NCBI GenBank assembly: GCA_020403425.1
Contig: JADBXR010000018.1
Span: 1 to 64,000 of the forward strand
DNA: 64,000 nt
Direction: 5' to 3'
From: Chitinophagaceae bacterium
GTDB taxonomy: Bacteria > Bacteroidota > Bacteroidia > Chitinophagales > Chitinophagaceae
Positions within the stretch are counted from its first letter, which is position 1; each line of letters opens with the position of its first letter. Positions 25,433-35,451 of this stretch are shown here, in pieces. The notes beneath the pieces are model-generated. The model saw only the letters and a list, made by a program, of their open reading frames with translations, did not search any database and was not told the origin of the DNA. A program made the translations under genes and the position numbers.

Positions 25433-27241
25433 ATGACCGCCGCAGAATTTCAGCAGATCGCACATACCATTCCCCTGTTACCCGGTATTTACAAGTATTA
25501 TGATACCGGGGGAACCCTGTTGTATGTGGGTAAAGCCAAGGAGCTCAGGAAAAGGATCAGCTCTTATTTTTCCAAGACCTTCACTTCCTATAAGACACAT
25601 GAACTGGTTCAAAGGATCCACCGGATCGAATTCACGATCGTGGATTCCGAACAGGATGCATTCCTGCTGGAGAACTCGCTCATCAAGGAATACCAACCCA
25701 GGTACAATATCAACCTGAAAGACGATAAGACCTATCCTTATATCGTTATCAAAAAAGAGCCTTTCCCCCGCATCTTCCTTACCCGCAAGAAGATCAATGA
25801 CGGCTCTGAATATCTTGGCCCTTTTACTTCGGCAGGTAAAGTGCGCGACCTGATCGGTTTCATCAAGCAGTATGTACCCTTACGTACCTGTAAGCTGAAC
25901 CTGACCGATCACAATATCCAGAAGGGCAAGTTCAAAGTGTGCCTCGAATACCACCTGGGCAATTGCAAAGGCCCCTGCGAAGGGTTGCAGACCGCAGCAG
26001 ATTATATGGAAGGTTTGCAGCAGGTACGCAATATCCTGAAAGGGAACCTGGGCTCTGTCATCGGCCATTTCAGATCTGTCATGCAGGAGCAGGCCGCGGC
26101 CCTCGAATTCGAGAAGGCGGAAGCCACCCGCAAAAAGATAGAACATCTTGAGAACTACCAGGCGCGTTCCGTAATCGTCAGCAGTCATCTCTCCAACCTG
26201 GATGTATTCTCTATCATCAAAGAAGATAACCTGGCCTATGTGAACTACCTGATGGTACAGAACGGAACCATTGTGCAGACACATACCGTACCGCTGGAAA
26301 GCAAACTGGAGGAGACGGAAGAGGAAGTATTGGGTTTTGCCATCGCACAGCTCAGGGCCTCTTTCAACAGCCTTGCCAGGGAGGTGATCGTTCCCTTCCC
26401 GGTTGAATACCCGGATGACCAGCTGATCTTCACCATCCCCAAAGGGGGTGATAAAAAGAAACTGCTGGATCTTTCCCTGAAGAACGTCACCTATTTCCGT
26501 GAGGAACTGAAGAAGAAAAGGATCCTACACCTGGAAGGCAAAACAGATATGGAGAAGAAAAAAGTATTGTATGAATTACAACAGTACCTGCACCTGCCCG
26601 AAGTGCCCGACCATATCGAATGTTTTGATAACTCCAACTTCCAGGGTAGCTACCCCGTATCGGCCATGGTCTGTTTTAAAGACGGCATGCCCAGTAAAAA
26701 CGATTACCGTCATTTCAATGTAAAGACCGTGACCGGTATCAACGATTTTGCCACTATGACCGAAGTGATCCATCGCCGCTACAAAAGGGTATTGGCAGAA
26801 GAACAGCCACTGCCCAAACTCATCATCATCGATGGTGGTAAAGGGCAACTGGGAGCAGCCATGATCAGCATCCGCGAACTCGGACTGACCGGCAAGGTTG
26901 CTGTTGTGGGCCTTGCCAAAAATGAAGAGGAATTGTTTTTTCCCGGCGACAGCGAATCCTTCAAACTGCCCTGGGACAGTGACAGCTTAAAACTTGTGCG
27001 AAGGATCCGCGATGAAGTACACAGATATGGTATCACTTTCCATCGCAATAAACGGTCGAAAGGCACTTTTAAAAATGAACTGGAGGGCATCAGTGGTATT
27101 GGCGAACAGACCATTCAGCAATTGCTGACCACATTCAAATCCGTAAAACGCATCAAAGAGGCCAGTGAGGAGGATTTGGCGAAACAGATCGGAAAAACAA
27201 AGGCCAGGATACTGAGGGAGCACTTTGAAAAAGGGGCCTAA
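25433..27241 (+). CDS. uvrC: Excinuclease ABC subunit C
   Basis: 602 residues, normal for UvrC, which makes both incisions in nucleotide excision repair with UvrAB. The N-terminal GIY-YIG nuclease has LPGIYKYYDTGGTLLYVGKA; a Cys cluster follows (TCKLN, CLEYHLGNCKGPC); the UVR motif is around 205-240 (AALEFEKAEATRKKIEHLEN). The RNase H-like C-terminal nuclease has ECFDNSNFQGSYPVSAMVCF and IIDGGKGQLGAA, and a tandem helix-hairpin-helix ends the protein (ISGIGEQTIQQLL). A terminator follows the stop by 8 bases. Confidence 0.97.
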   Translation: MTAAEFQQIAHTIPLLPGIYKYYDTGGTLLYVGKAKELRKRISSYFSKTFTSYKTHELVQRIHRIEFTIVDSEQDAFLLENSLIKEYQPRYNINLKDDKTYPYIVIKKEPFPRIFLTRKKINDGSEYLGPFTSAGKVRDLIGFIKQYVPLRTCKLNLTDHNIQKGKFKVCLEYHLGNCKGPCEGLQTAADYMEGLQQVRNILKGNLGSVIGHFRSVMQEQAAALEFEKAEATRKKIEHLENYQARSVIVSSHLSNLDVFSIIKEDNLAYVNYLMVQNGTIVQTHTVPLESKLEETEEEVLGFAIAQLRASFNSLAREVIVPFPVEYPDDQLIFTIPKGGDKKKLLDLSLKNVTYFREELKKKRILHLEGKTDMEKKKVLYELQQYLHLPEVPDHIECFDNSNFQGSYPVSAMVCFKDGMPSKNDYRHFNVKTVTGINDFATMTEVIHRRYKRVLAEEQPLPKLIIIDGGKGQLGAAMISIRELGLTGKVAVVGLAKNEEELFFPGDSESFKLPWDSDSLKLVRRIRDEVHRYGITFHRNKRSKGTFKNELEGISGIGEQTIQQLLTTFKSVKRIKEASEEDLAKQIGKTKARILREHFEKGA

Positions 27242-27249
27242 AATAAAAA

Positions 27250-27274
27250 GGGGCCAGGATAAAAATCCAGCCCC
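27250..27274 (+). terminator. Intrinsic terminator after uvrC
   Basis: GGGGC (27250-27254) pairs with GCCCC (27270-27274) and GGAT with ATCC inside, around AAAA. GTTTT follows. It lies 8 bases past the uvrC stop. Confidence 0.75.
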
Positions 27275-27378
27275 GTTTTAAAATCCAATATCCTATGAAA
27301 AACCAGAACGAAGATAGGAATTGTAATGATATTAACAAACAATGTGGCATTTAATTTTCAAGATGTAGTATAATCACT

Positions 27379-27405
27379 AAAAAGAGGCCCCTGGGGGCCT
27401 CTTTT
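27379..27405. terminator. Bidirectional terminator before gldN
   Basis: AAAAGAGGCCC and GGGCCTCTTTT form a perfect stem with a tiny loop. A and T runs at both ends let it work in both directions. It lies 24 bases past the gldN stop on the minus strand and closes the gldKLMN unit. Confidence 0.8.
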
Positions 27406-27428
27406 CACTTATCACTCTAAATATTTTA

Positions 27429-28460
27429 TTAATATTGCCAGAGATCCTGTTCGTAATTGAAGATCCGGTTCTTGATGTTCTCTCCCTCCAGTAAACGGAA
27501 CAATGGATCTTTAATGATGGCGTTCAGGTAACGGTCGCCGGGATTATTGGCGCTGGTCTTGATCAGGTAACTGTTAAAGAACCGGCTCTCGAACAGTTCC
27601 TCCCAGGTCATGCGGCTGGAATTGTTCTTGGGATTGTACACATCCACTTTGGCCAATGTCTTGCGCAGGTCCGGGTAGTAGATCCAGAAAAGGATACGGG
27701 GCTGTGATTTTCCGCCGATCACCTGTTTGGCTATCGGTGCAATACCGATAATTCGGGTGAACATGCGGCTGGCCTCCTTATCGAAGATCATCTGCTCCTT
27801 GATGCGGAACGTATAAACAGAATCCGGACTGAACTTGGGTTTCTTGGTGATATAACGCTCTACTGTACCCGAAACAGGGTCTGGCACGTCCACCGTATCA
27901 TACGCACCGGCTGTCTGGTTCAGCACCTGGTCGGTACTCAACGGAATAGAGAATCGGTCATTATCTGCAGAAAAAGCCGTTACACTATCGTTCTTGATGG
28001 CGTTCAACAGGATGGAGAAGAAGCGGCGGTCATCACCGTTATCATCTTTACCGGGATACATGAACGACTGGTTGAACTTTTCACGGGCATCGATCTCTCT
28101 CCACAGGAATTCACTCCATACATTGTCATCATCACGCAGGTGTTCGTACTCCAGCGGTTTACGGTCACGGATCGCACTCCTGTCCACCGCGGAATTGTTA
28201 CGCAAAGGCACTTCCGGTTTGGCATCAAAACCACCTGGATTGGTGGTATCATATTTCACCGTAACAGCAGCAGCCGGATTGGTGACCGCTGGCGTAACAC
28301 CGGCAGGTTGTTGAACTGGCTGACCTGTTTTTGGCACAGTGTCTCTTACGGCTGTTCTGTTGGCGTTGGCAGGGCGACCATACCTTGTCTGACCCTCCAC
28401 CTGTGCGGAGGCGGTCACCAGTAACACCAGACAAACAGCTTTAACAAACATCTTTTTCAT
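27429..28460 (-). CDS. gldN: Gliding motility / type IX secretion protein GldN
   Basis: 343 residues from the ATG at 28460 (MKKMFVKAVCLVLL signal peptide; a GTG two codons earlier is possible). The mature protein has a Pro/Ala/Val-rich linker (about 30-75) and the GldN/PorN domain: DDDNVWSEFLWREIDAREK, KEQMIFDKEASRM, RILFWIYYPDLRKTLAK and MTWEELFESRFF. GldN forms the periplasmic ring with GldK at the outer membrane in the type IX secretion system. It is the last gene of gldK-gldL-gldM-gldN, 8 bases after gldM, and is followed by a terminator. Confidence 0.95.
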   Translation of the reverse strand: MKKMFVKAVCLVLLVTASAQVEGQTRYGRPANANRTAVRDTVPKTGQPVQQPAGVTPAVTNPAAAVTVKYDTTNPGGFDAKPEVPLRNNSAVDRSAIRDRKPLEYEHLRDDDNVWSEFLWREIDAREKFNQSFMYPGKDDNGDDRRFFSILLNAIKNDSVTAFSADNDRFSIPLSTDQVLNQTAGAYDTVDVPDPVSGTVERYITKKPKFSPDSVYTFRIKEQMIFDKEASRMFTRIIGIAPIAKQVIGGKSQPRILFWIYYPDLRKTLAKVDVYNPKNNSSRMTWEELFESRFFNSYLIKTSANNPGDRYLNAIIKDPLFRLLEGENIKNRIFNYEQDLWQY

Positions 28461-28468
28461 ACACACAT

Positions 28469-30019
28469 TTATTGAAGAGTAAATGAAATATTCTGGTCGA
28501 GCATACGGGTACCGCCGGGACCGGTCACTTTGATCTCATCGATCACTATGGTGGTACCAGGTTGACAACGCCTGATCAGTCCCTGTGCTTCCGCATTGAA
28601 ATAAGGACCGGTCACTTCGGCCAGACCAATATTTTCTTCGAATCCTTTACCGGTACAATACAAGGTGAAAGAGACCACATCATATTTTACCCCTTCGAAT
28701 ACGAAATCCCTTAATTCTGCTGCAACCCCTTTCTGTACCCTGAACACGTTGGCAGCGATGGGGCCACCTGCTTTTCCTCCTACGGTTGCCAGTGGATTGG
28801 GTACCCGTTTGATCGGGATGGTGATACGCTGCGTATTCTTACCATCGGAAGCGGTTACTACGGCACTGCCCAGATTGGCGCAATTGATGATGTACTGGCC
28901 GGCACCTGCCTTGCGGGTACTTACACCTGTGCCTTCCACGTTCACATTCACTTTTTCATCGCCACCACCACCGGTAACGCTCAACTGGTTATCCAGTCCC
29001 TGGTAGAATACACGGGTCTTATCGGTAGATACCACCAGTCCGGAAGGAACACCTACGGTGTACTTCACTTCTTTTTCCACTGTGGCGGTGGTTCCGTCAG
29101 GTTTTAAGAAAGAGATACGTACACGTTTGGTATTTGCCCCGGAACCACCAACGGTTGTCTTGTATTCGGCCGAACCATCCGGTTTCAGGGGTACGCTGGC
29201 GCCATCGATGGAGATCGAGGGTTTGGCAGCCTTACTGAATGCGCCCACACCTGCTGTGATCACCAGTTCCTCACCAGGCATCAGGTAGGTTGAGTTGGTT
29301 CCGGCAAATGCCTGGAACTCGTCGTATACGATCTCCACTTCACCGATCTCCTTGTGGCAGTATTCCACCACCTGCGCCTCGCTGTTCCGGATATCGTTCT
29401 GGAACTTGCTCAGTATGGTGATGCTGGCCACGGCCGGTGTCATATAGAAATAACCATAGGCCCAGTCGTTCTGGCTGGCCTTGTTATTGCTCTTGGGGAT
29501 CGACAGATCGAGTGGCAGATTGGCACCGATATCGGTTTTGATCGAAGGATCGATGCTCAGCAGCTGCTCTTTGAATTGTTTCAGTTTCTCATACAGCTCC
29601 TTTCCTTTCCCTTTTCCTTCGGGTGGATTGGAGATGAACAGACGGGTAGAGGATTCCAGGTCATCTTCCTTATATTGCTCCTTACCATCTACGATCCTCC
29701 CATCAGATTCTTTTTTCAGTTCGGCCTTCAGCGATTCAACATAGTTATACATTGCATCGGAAAGTTCTTTGGCCTTCATTGCCTTGGGCAACCATATCTC
29801 TGCTTTCTCTTTGGTCTTTGGGTCTTCTATCTTACGCTGAAAGGATTTGAATATGTCGCTGTTCTTCTGCTCAGCTATCAGGCTGGCATTGGTAAGGCTC
29901 TGGTCAACTGTTTTGAAGGCGTTCAATATTTCGGCAGATACATTCAGTGCCAACAGTGCGGTAAGCACCAGGTACATGATGTTGATCATTTTTTGCCGCG
30001 GCTCCTTGGGTAGTGACAT
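28469..30019 (-). CDS. gldM: Gliding motility / type IX secretion protein GldM
   Basis: 516 residues. An N-terminal inner-membrane helix (KMINIMYLVLTALLALNVSA, about 10-29) opens with the conserved MSLPKEPRQKM. A coiled helical domain and several Ig-like periplasmic domains follow (DKTRVFYQGLDNQLSV, then the C-terminal VTGPGGTRMLDQNISF). GldM and GldL form the proton-driven rotary motor of type IX secretion and gliding; GldM crosses the periplasm to the GldK-GldN ring. Full length. Sits between gldL and gldN with short spacers. Confidence 0.96.
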   Translation of the reverse strand: MSLPKEPRQKMINIMYLVLTALLALNVSAEILNAFKTVDQSLTNASLIAEQKNSDIFKSFQRKIEDPKTKEKAEIWLPKAMKAKELSDAMYNYVESLKAELKKESDGRIVDGKEQYKEDDLESSTRLFISNPPEGKGKGKELYEKLKQFKEQLLSIDPSIKTDIGANLPLDLSIPKSNNKASQNDWAYGYFYMTPAVASITILSKFQNDIRNSEAQVVEYCHKEIGEVEIVYDEFQAFAGTNSTYLMPGEELVITAGVGAFSKAAKPSISIDGASVPLKPDGSAEYKTTVGGSGANTKRVRISFLKPDGTTATVEKEVKYTVGVPSGLVVSTDKTRVFYQGLDNQLSVTGGGGDEKVNVNVEGTGVSTRKAGAGQYIINCANLGSAVVTASDGKNTQRITIPIKRVPNPLATVGGKAGGPIAANVFRVQKGVAAELRDFVFEGVKYDVVSFTLYCTGKGFEENIGLAEVTGPYFNAEAQGLIRRCQPGTTIVIDEIKVTGPGGTRMLDQNISFTLQ

Positions 30020-30083
30020 TCTCGCTTATATTTTTAAAACATCGGTTTTACTAATTGGATTTCTTCATAGGTTTTCCGGCATA

Positions 30084-30851
30084 TTATCTTCCCTGCATGG
30101 CAGTGAGCATATTACCGTACAGCTGATTCAGTTTACCCAGGTTATTGGCCAGTGCCGCTATCTGTTCTTTGGCTTTCAGCGCATCATCCGCACTGCTGGA
30201 CATGGCATTGGAAGCCTGTGTCAATTTACCGTAGAACTGGTTCAGTGCTTTCAGGTGGTTATTTCCTTCCTGCAGCTCCAGTTCATAGATCGTATTCAGG
30301 GAAGCAAGATTCTTGTTCATCGCCATCATCTGCTCATGAAACTGCTTGGAGCTGTCTGATGCACCGTGGAAACCGGCCAGCGATTGTGTAGCGTGTAAAG
30401 CGGCATCCTTGATACCGGCAATGGCAACAGTCGCTTCTTTTGTCTTGGCAGAGAAATCACCTGCAGACTTGGCTATATCAGAAACATCGGCCAGCTGGCT
30501 CACAGTGGTATTCAATTTCTGGAAACCAGCGCTCAGTTTGCCGAGGGTATCTGCATTGATATTGGCATCTTCCAGCATCTTATCGAGGCTGTCCAGTGCC
30601 GTATTCTGTTTTACCGCTTTGGCACCGCCGGGAAGATGCACTTCATGGTCGTCTATGGCCGGATATATCAGGTACAATACACCATATCCAAGGAAGATGA
30701 TGGCTTCCACTGTCAAACCTACTTTCAGCATGAAATCGGCGATCGGTGAGTGCAATAATTTTTGCAGGGCGCCATAGATAACTACCGCCGCAGCGATAGA
30801 TACGAATACGTCAAACCATTTGGAGATCTTAGGAGGAATCGCAGCTGCCAT
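30084..30851 (-). CDS. gldL: Gliding motility / type IX secretion motor protein GldL
   Basis: 255 residues from the ATG at 30851 (MAAAIPPKISKWFDV). A start at 30881 would add ten basic residues and is less likely. Two inner-membrane helices (about 12-30 and 40-58, with the GLTVEAIIFLGYGVLYLIYP segment carrying the membrane glutamate Glu needed for motor function in GldL) precede a long cytoplasmic helical tail. Pairs with GldM as the motor. Preceded by gldK (109 bases) and followed by gldM (64 bases). Confidence 0.95.
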   Translation of the reverse strand: MAAAIPPKISKWFDVFVSIAAAVVIYGALQKLLHSPIADFMLKVGLTVEAIIFLGYGVLYLIYPAIDDHEVHLPGGAKAVKQNTALDSLDKMLEDANINADTLGKLSAGFQKLNTTVSQLADVSDIAKSAGDFSAKTKEATVAIAGIKDAALHATQSLAGFHGASDSSKQFHEQMMAMNKNLASLNTIYELELQEGNNHLKALNQFYGKLTQASNAMSSSADDALKAKEQIAALANNLGKLNQLYGNMLTAMQGR

Positions 30852-30960
30852 TGTTCTTTTTTTTAGATTTTTGAATGACACTGAAGAAGCGCTGAGTACA
30901 CAGACCTGTTCAATGTTGGGTTATCAATAAGGATTTGGAAAACGAATGGATTATGAAAGG

Positions 30961-32244
30961 TTATTTTTTCATTTTAGGTGCCAGGTCTATCACACAGCGG
31001 AATCCAATATAGGATTTGGCCGTATCCTGATACTCATAGTTACGGGTGCTGACCTGCAGGTAATAAGAAACGTCTTTCCAGCTTCCGCCGCGAACCACTT
31101 TTCTTTTCTCCCTGGGACGATCAGAGTCCTTGGCCTCATAACGGATATCCGGACTCATATCGTGCATGAAATTGTAGGCACCTTCGTAATAATAGGAACC
31201 GGTCCACTCTGCCACATTACCCGACATGTTATACAGACCATATTGGTTGGGCCAGTACATTTTGGCCGGAACGGTATAAAAACCACCGTCTTCCGCATAG
31301 TTACCGCGACCGGGTTTGAAGTTGGCCAGCAAACAGCCTTTCTTATTCCTCAGGTAAGGGTTACCCCAGGGGAACATGGAGTTGGTGAGACCACCTCTAG
31401 CGGCGTACTCCCACTCCGCTTCACTGGGCAGACGGTAATCGCCGTCAACAGCAAATTTTTTCCTTTCCAGGAAAGAGTTCTGAAGATGGGTTCTCCAGTG
31501 ACAGAAGGCAACCGCCTGTTTCCAGTTGATGCCCACCACAGGATATTTTCCGTAAGAAGGGTGTGAGAAATAGCGCTTGGTCATGGGTTCGTTGTAGGAA
31601 TAAGAGAAGTCCCTCATCCATACCAGGGTATCCGGGTAAACCTTCTGATCTGACCTGCGGATAAAATTACTTCTGGGTAAACCTGCGTTCTCTCTTTTGG
31701 CAGCAGCACCCAGGTCGAAATATTCTATTCTGTAAACGAGTTTGTCCGGATCGATCTCCGGTTTGCCGTAAATGCGGTTATCAGGTGCCAGGTTCAGTTC
31801 ATTCATCTTTTCGATGGTGTTCCTGTCCCACTTGATGGTAGCCACTTTTTTCCAGTCAACTGCCATCGTATCATCTGTCTTGTTGATACCCTGTCCGAAC
31901 AGGATCTTGAATGCCAGTGAGTCCCTGGTCCAGTGCACGAACTGACGATACTGATCATTGGTGATCTCGGTAGCGTCCATCCAGAAACCTGGGATGGATA
32001 CCTGGCGATTACGGGTGGTATAGTTGAAACTGATATCCTCGTCACTCGGACCCATGTGAAAGGTGCCTGGTGGAATGTAGACCATGTTCAGGGGAGGATT
32101 CATGCTCTTATTGGCCGTAGGTGCCACGCCATGCAACTGACCATCGTCAGGCAGGCCTTTCGACTTCGAATTCTTCTTCAGAAAACAGGATCCGAGGCTC
32201 AGACAGAACGCGACCAATACCATCTTACTTAAATACCCTTTCAT
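30961..32244 (-). CDS. gldK: Gliding motility lipoprotein GldK, SUMF1-type
   Basis: 427 residues from the ATG at 32244; the frame upstream to 32325 is rejected. Lipoprotein signal with lipobox LGSC (Cys20). The rest is a formylglycine-generating-enzyme-like (SUMF1) domain: MVYIPPGTFHMGPSDEDISF, DATEITNDQYRQFV, RLPSEAEWEYAARGG, NMSGNVAEWTGSY and VVRGGSWKDV. In type IX secretion GldK forms the outer-membrane-associated ring with GldN and is not catalytic. First gene of gldKLMN; a TATATTTG -7 box lies 29 bases upstream. Confidence 0.95.
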   Translation of the reverse strand: MKGYLSKMVLVAFCLSLGSCFLKKNSKSKGLPDDGQLHGVAPTANKSMNPPLNMVYIPPGTFHMGPSDEDISFNYTTRNRQVSIPGFWMDATEITNDQYRQFVHWTRDSLAFKILFGQGINKTDDTMAVDWKKVATIKWDRNTIEKMNELNLAPDNRIYGKPEIDPDKLVYRIEYFDLGAAAKRENAGLPRSNFIRRSDQKVYPDTLVWMRDFSYSYNEPMTKRYFSHPSYGKYPVVGINWKQAVAFCHWRTHLQNSFLERKKFAVDGDYRLPSEAEWEYAARGGLTNSMFPWGNPYLRNKKGCLLANFKPGRGNYAEDGGFYTVPAKMYWPNQYGLYNMSGNVAEWTGSYYYEGAYNFMHDMSPDIRYEAKDSDRPREKRKVVRGGSWKDVSYYLQVSTRNYEYQDTAKSYIGFRCVIDLAPKMKK

Positions 32245-32272
32245 CGTATCAAACGGATTTTTATGACAGTGA

Positions 32273-32280
32273 CAAATATA
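32273..32280 (-). promoter_or_regulatory. -7 box of the gldKLMN promoter
   Basis: The reverse complement reads TATATTTG, a full TAnnTTTG match, 28 bases before the gldK ATG. No clear -33 TTG is seen. The rest of the 211-base gap up to 32455 is AT-rich and holds no gene or other signal that I can identify. Confidence 0.5.
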
Positions 32281-32455
32281 AGTTTTCCATCGGCAGTTGT
32301 ACCGATTTTGCAATTTTGTTACCAATAAAATTTACTTCGCGGGTAAAATTGGGCAGTTACTACAAAATTAAAAGTATGATTACTACAATTGAGGTTTCGA
32401 ACGATGCATAGGGCGTGAAACCACTGTCATATAAGGCAAATTACTTCAAACTTTG

Positions 32456-34507
32456 TTACATTTTTGCTAAAAGCCCATCAATTGTAAGAAAAGGTGCCTG
32501 ACAGGCATAATTCTTACAGAGATAAAAGAGCGCACCTCCATTTTCAGCCCCCATTTTCCCAGCTAATAACGGAAAATCGGAGAAATTAGTTTCTTCGGTC
32601 TGAAGAATTTTATTCGGTACAAACCGCTCCAGTACAGGACACAAAAAATCACGGGCCTGCTGCCCTACGATAGCGATCTCCTGCATGCCCACCGTCATCA
32701 GTTGCGCCAGCATGGCCCATACCCCAAAGGAACCCGGATACTGGCCTACGGCCTTACCCAGGGAACGCAGCATGGTCTCGCTCCTTTCGGCCCATCCGGG
32801 CTGGTCAAACACGATCGAGAGATAGTAAAGGTTATGTGCCATAACAGCATTCCCGCTGGGTACGGCCCCGTCGTACACTTCTTTTTTACGAACAATGACA
32901 TCAGTCTGGCTGCTGTGCGTGTAAAAGAAGAAACCGGTTTCCGCTTCTTCAAAATGTGCGATCACCCATTCCAGCAGTTTACGGGCCTTCAGCAGGTAGC
33001 CCCCCGTTCCGGTGATCTCCTGCAGGTGTATGTATGCCTGTATCAGGTAGGCATAGTCATCCAGGAAAGCCGGTATCCTGGCTTTACCGTTCTTGTAGGT
33101 ATGGAACCACCCCCCGGCATTACCCGACAACCTTGCTTCCAGAAAGGCCATGCTCTTCACAACCCTATCGCGGTAAGCTTCCTTACCCAGCGCCGCAAAG
33201 GCTTTGGTGTAGGCTGTGACCATGAGGGCATTCCAACCCAACAGTACCTTATCATCCAACTGCGGGCGTATACGGGATGAACGACGCTCCATCAGACGTT
33301 GCCGGCACGCGGCCAGGCGGTTTTCCAGCTGTTCGGGGGTGATACCCGTTTCGGCTGCTATCGCCGCTACCGGTCGGGTGATGCGGAGGATATTGGTATG
33401 CTCCCAATTGCCCTTTTCCGAAATATCGTAGCAAGCAGCAAAGAGCCTGGCATCCTCCTCTCCCAGGACATCCCGTACCTCCTGCAGCGACCAGGTATAG
33501 AATTTCCCTTCCACCCCCTCACTATCGGCATCCAGTGCACTGTAAAAACCCCCTTCTTCCTGCAACATTTCCCGCTCTATATAGGTCAGGGTATGTTCGA
33601 TGGTACTGGCATACTGTGGCTTACGGGTAAGCTGCCAGGCTTCGGCCAGCACGTTTATGAGCAGGGCGTTATCGTACAGCATTTTCTCAAAATGGGGGGC
33701 CAGCCATTCATTATCGGTACTGTAACGGGCAAAACCTCCCCCCAACTGGTCGTAGATACCGCCTTCAATCATTTTGTCGAGACTCAGCAAAGCCTGTTTC
33801 AACGCTCTTTCCTCCCCTGTAAAATGGTAATGCCGCAGCAGATACTGGATAGAGAAAGTTTGCGGGAACTTGGGGGCTTTCCCAAAACCGCCCCATTCCG
33901 TATCGGCGGTGGCCAGCAGGTTGTTAGCGATGGTGGTCAACAGTTCGGGACTGAACAACAGGTCGGCCTCTCCCGGCTTGCGGATCCCGAAGGCATTGGA
34001 CCCCATCAGGTGAGAGGTAAGGTTCTCTGCCTGCTGCAGGATCTCCTGCTTTTTATCCCGGTAGGCGCCATGCACCCCTTCCAATACCTCTTTCCAGCTG
34101 GCCCGGTTATATGCCCGCTGTGGTGGAAAATACGTACCGCCATAAAATGGTCTTGTATCTGGTGTCAGAAAAACGTTCAGGGGCCAGCCACCACTACCTG
34201 TCATGGCCTGTACAGCATCCATGTAAATATGATCCAGGTCGGGGCGCTCTTCCCGGTCTATCTTGATGTTGATGAAATATTCGTTCATTATCGCAGCAGT
34301 CTGTTCATCTTCAAAACTCTCACGTTCCATTACATGACACCAGTGGCAGGCCGCATACCCGATACTGACCAGGATAGGTTTGTCTTCGGCCTTTGCCCTG
34401 GCCAATGCTTCCTCGCCCCAAGGGTACCAGTTCACCGGGTTATGGGCGTGTTGCAACAGGTAGGGACTCGTTTCGTGTATCAGCTGGTTGGTATGGGTAG
34501 TTTTCAT
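32456..34507 (-). CDS. Thioredoxin-domain protein, YyaL/DUF255 family
   Basis: 683 residues, normal for the DUF255/spermatogenesis-associated protein 20 family. The N-terminal thioredoxin-like domain has the family start [20 protein letters not shown] and a CHWC motif (Cys54, Cys57) in [15 protein letters not shown]. The rest is an (alpha/alpha)6 barrel similar to N-acylglucosamine epimerases ([47 protein letters not shown]). Cytoplasmic; biochemical role not established. It stands alone on its strand, with hemD upstream beyond a terminator. Confidence 0.93.
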   Translation of the reverse strand: MKTTHTNQLIHETSPYLLQHAHNPVNWYPWGEEALARAKAEDKPILVSIGYAACHWCHVMERESFEDEQTAAIMNEYFINIKIDREERPDLDHIYMDAVQAMTGSGGWPLNVFLTPDTRPFYGGTYFPPQRAYNRASWKEVLEGVHGAYRDKKQEILQQAENLTSHLMGSNAFGIRKPGEADLLFSPELLTTIANNLLATADTEWGGFGKAPKFPQTFSIQYLLRHYHFTGEERALKQALLSLDKMIEGGIYDQLGGGFARYSTDNEWLAPHFEKMLYDNALLINVLAEAWQLTRKPQYASTIEHTLTYIEREMLQEEGGFYSALDADSEGVEGKFYTWSLQEVRDVLGEEDARLFAACYDISEKGNWEHTNILRITRPVAAIAAETGITPEQLENRLAACRQRLMERRSSRIRPQLDDKVLLGWNALMVTAYTKAFAALGKEAYRDRVVKSMAFLEARLSGNAGGWFHTYKNGKARIPAFLDDYAYLIQAYIHLQEITGTGGYLLKARKLLEWVIAHFEEAETGFFFYTHSSQTDVIVRKKEVYDGAVPSGNAVMAHNLYYLSIVFDQPGWAERSETMLRSLGKAVGQYPGSFGVWAMLAQLMTVGMQEIAIVGQQARDFLCPVLERFVPNKILQTEETNFSDFPLLAGKMGAENGGALFYLCKNYACQAPFLTIDGLLAKM

Positions 34508-34581
34508 GTGGCTGGTATCATGGGTTAGCAGGCAGGGTCCTCCGGCATTTGCAGTTCTCTGCGGCTATATTACAAAATAAA

Positions 34582-34604
34582 CAGCCCCCCAGTTTGGGAG
34601 GCTG
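34582..34604 (-). terminator. Terminator after hemD
   Basis: CAGCC...GGCTG with inner CCCA/TGGG and one mismatch forms a hairpin. On the minus strand it is followed by TTTATTTT. It lies 21 bases past the stop of hemD. Confidence 0.65.
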
Positions 34605-34625
34605 CGATATTTTACGGGCGGTATC

Positions 34626-35426
34626 CTATTTTTTAACAGCTGCGGTGCTTTGCAGGTATTGATCCAGCGCTGCTACCATGCTGGGTTTCTGGGGTGAGGG
34701 TACTTTGATCTCCAGCTGCAGTCCGGCATCTTCCACCGCTTTCGCCGTATTGTTGCCGAATGCACCGATCACGGTCCCTTTCTGCTGGAAACCCGGGAAA
34801 TTATCGAAGAGGCTCTTGACACCACTGGGGGTGAAGAAACAGATCACATCATACTCCCTTGAGCAGAGCACGTCCTTGATATCGTTGCTGATGGTCCGAT
34901 ACATGAATCCCAGCTGGTACTCGCATTTATTGGTCTTGAGCCAGTTCACGATCTCGTTGTCCTGCTGGTTCTCGCTGCACACATATAGGAACTTCTCGTT
35001 CTCCTTGTGTTTATTGATCACATCGAACATGCTCTTGTTGGTGCCATCTGCCCCATAGAACACTTTACGTTTGCGATAGAGAATGAATTTCTGGAGATAC
35101 AGCGCTACGGCTTCGGTGATGCAAAAATATTTGGTATCCTGACCGATGGTCACTTTCATCTCTTCGCACATGCGGAAAAAATGATCGATGGCATTCCGGC
35201 TGGTGAACATGACGGCCGTGTAATAGGTGATATCGATCTTTTGCTTTCTGAACTCCCTGGCAGGGATCCCCTCCAGCTTGATGAAAGGATGGAAAAACAA
35301 TTCCGCATTGTATTTTCTTTCCAGATCAAAGTAAGGGGACTTATCACTCTCCGGACGGGGTTGAGAAATCAGAATCTTTTTGGCAGCCTTAGCCGTACCA
35401 GAATTTTTTGAGCCGTTCTTTAGCAT
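34626..35426 (-). CDS. hemD: Uroporphyrinogen-III synthase
   Basis: 266 residues. Two Rossmann-like lobes fit HemD: an N-terminal ILISQPRPESDKSPY strand, VMFTSRNAIDHFFRM, the linker returning to KVFYGADGTNKSMF, and the second-lobe CFFTPSGVKSLFDNFPG and GTVIGAFGNNTAKAVEDAG. It closes hydroxymethylbilane to uroporphyrinogen III in haem and corrin synthesis. The N-terminus has a Lys-rich leader of about 15 residues. The DUF4271 gene lies 25 bases upstream; the pairing is frequent in Bacteroidota. Confidence 0.88.
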   Translation of the reverse strand: MLKNGSKNSGTAKAAKKILISQPRPESDKSPYFDLERKYNAELFFHPFIKLEGIPAREFRKQKIDITYYTAVMFTSRNAIDHFFRMCEEMKVTIGQDTKYFCITEAVALYLQKFILYRKRKVFYGADGTNKSMFDVINKHKENEKFLYVCSENQQDNEIVNWLKTNKCEYQLGFMYRTISNDIKDVLCSREYDVICFFTPSGVKSLFDNFPGFQQKGTVIGAFGNNTAKAVEDAGLQLEIKVPSPQKPSMVAALDQYLQSTAAVKK

Positions 35427-35451
35427 GCGTCTTGTCTGAGATTGTGCAAAA

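Noticed and set aside
33299..34528. 409-codon ORF antisense to the YyaL/DUF255 gene
   Set aside because: Composition is that of a mirror frame (many Gln, His and Cys) and the opposite strand has clear domain motifs across the same bases.
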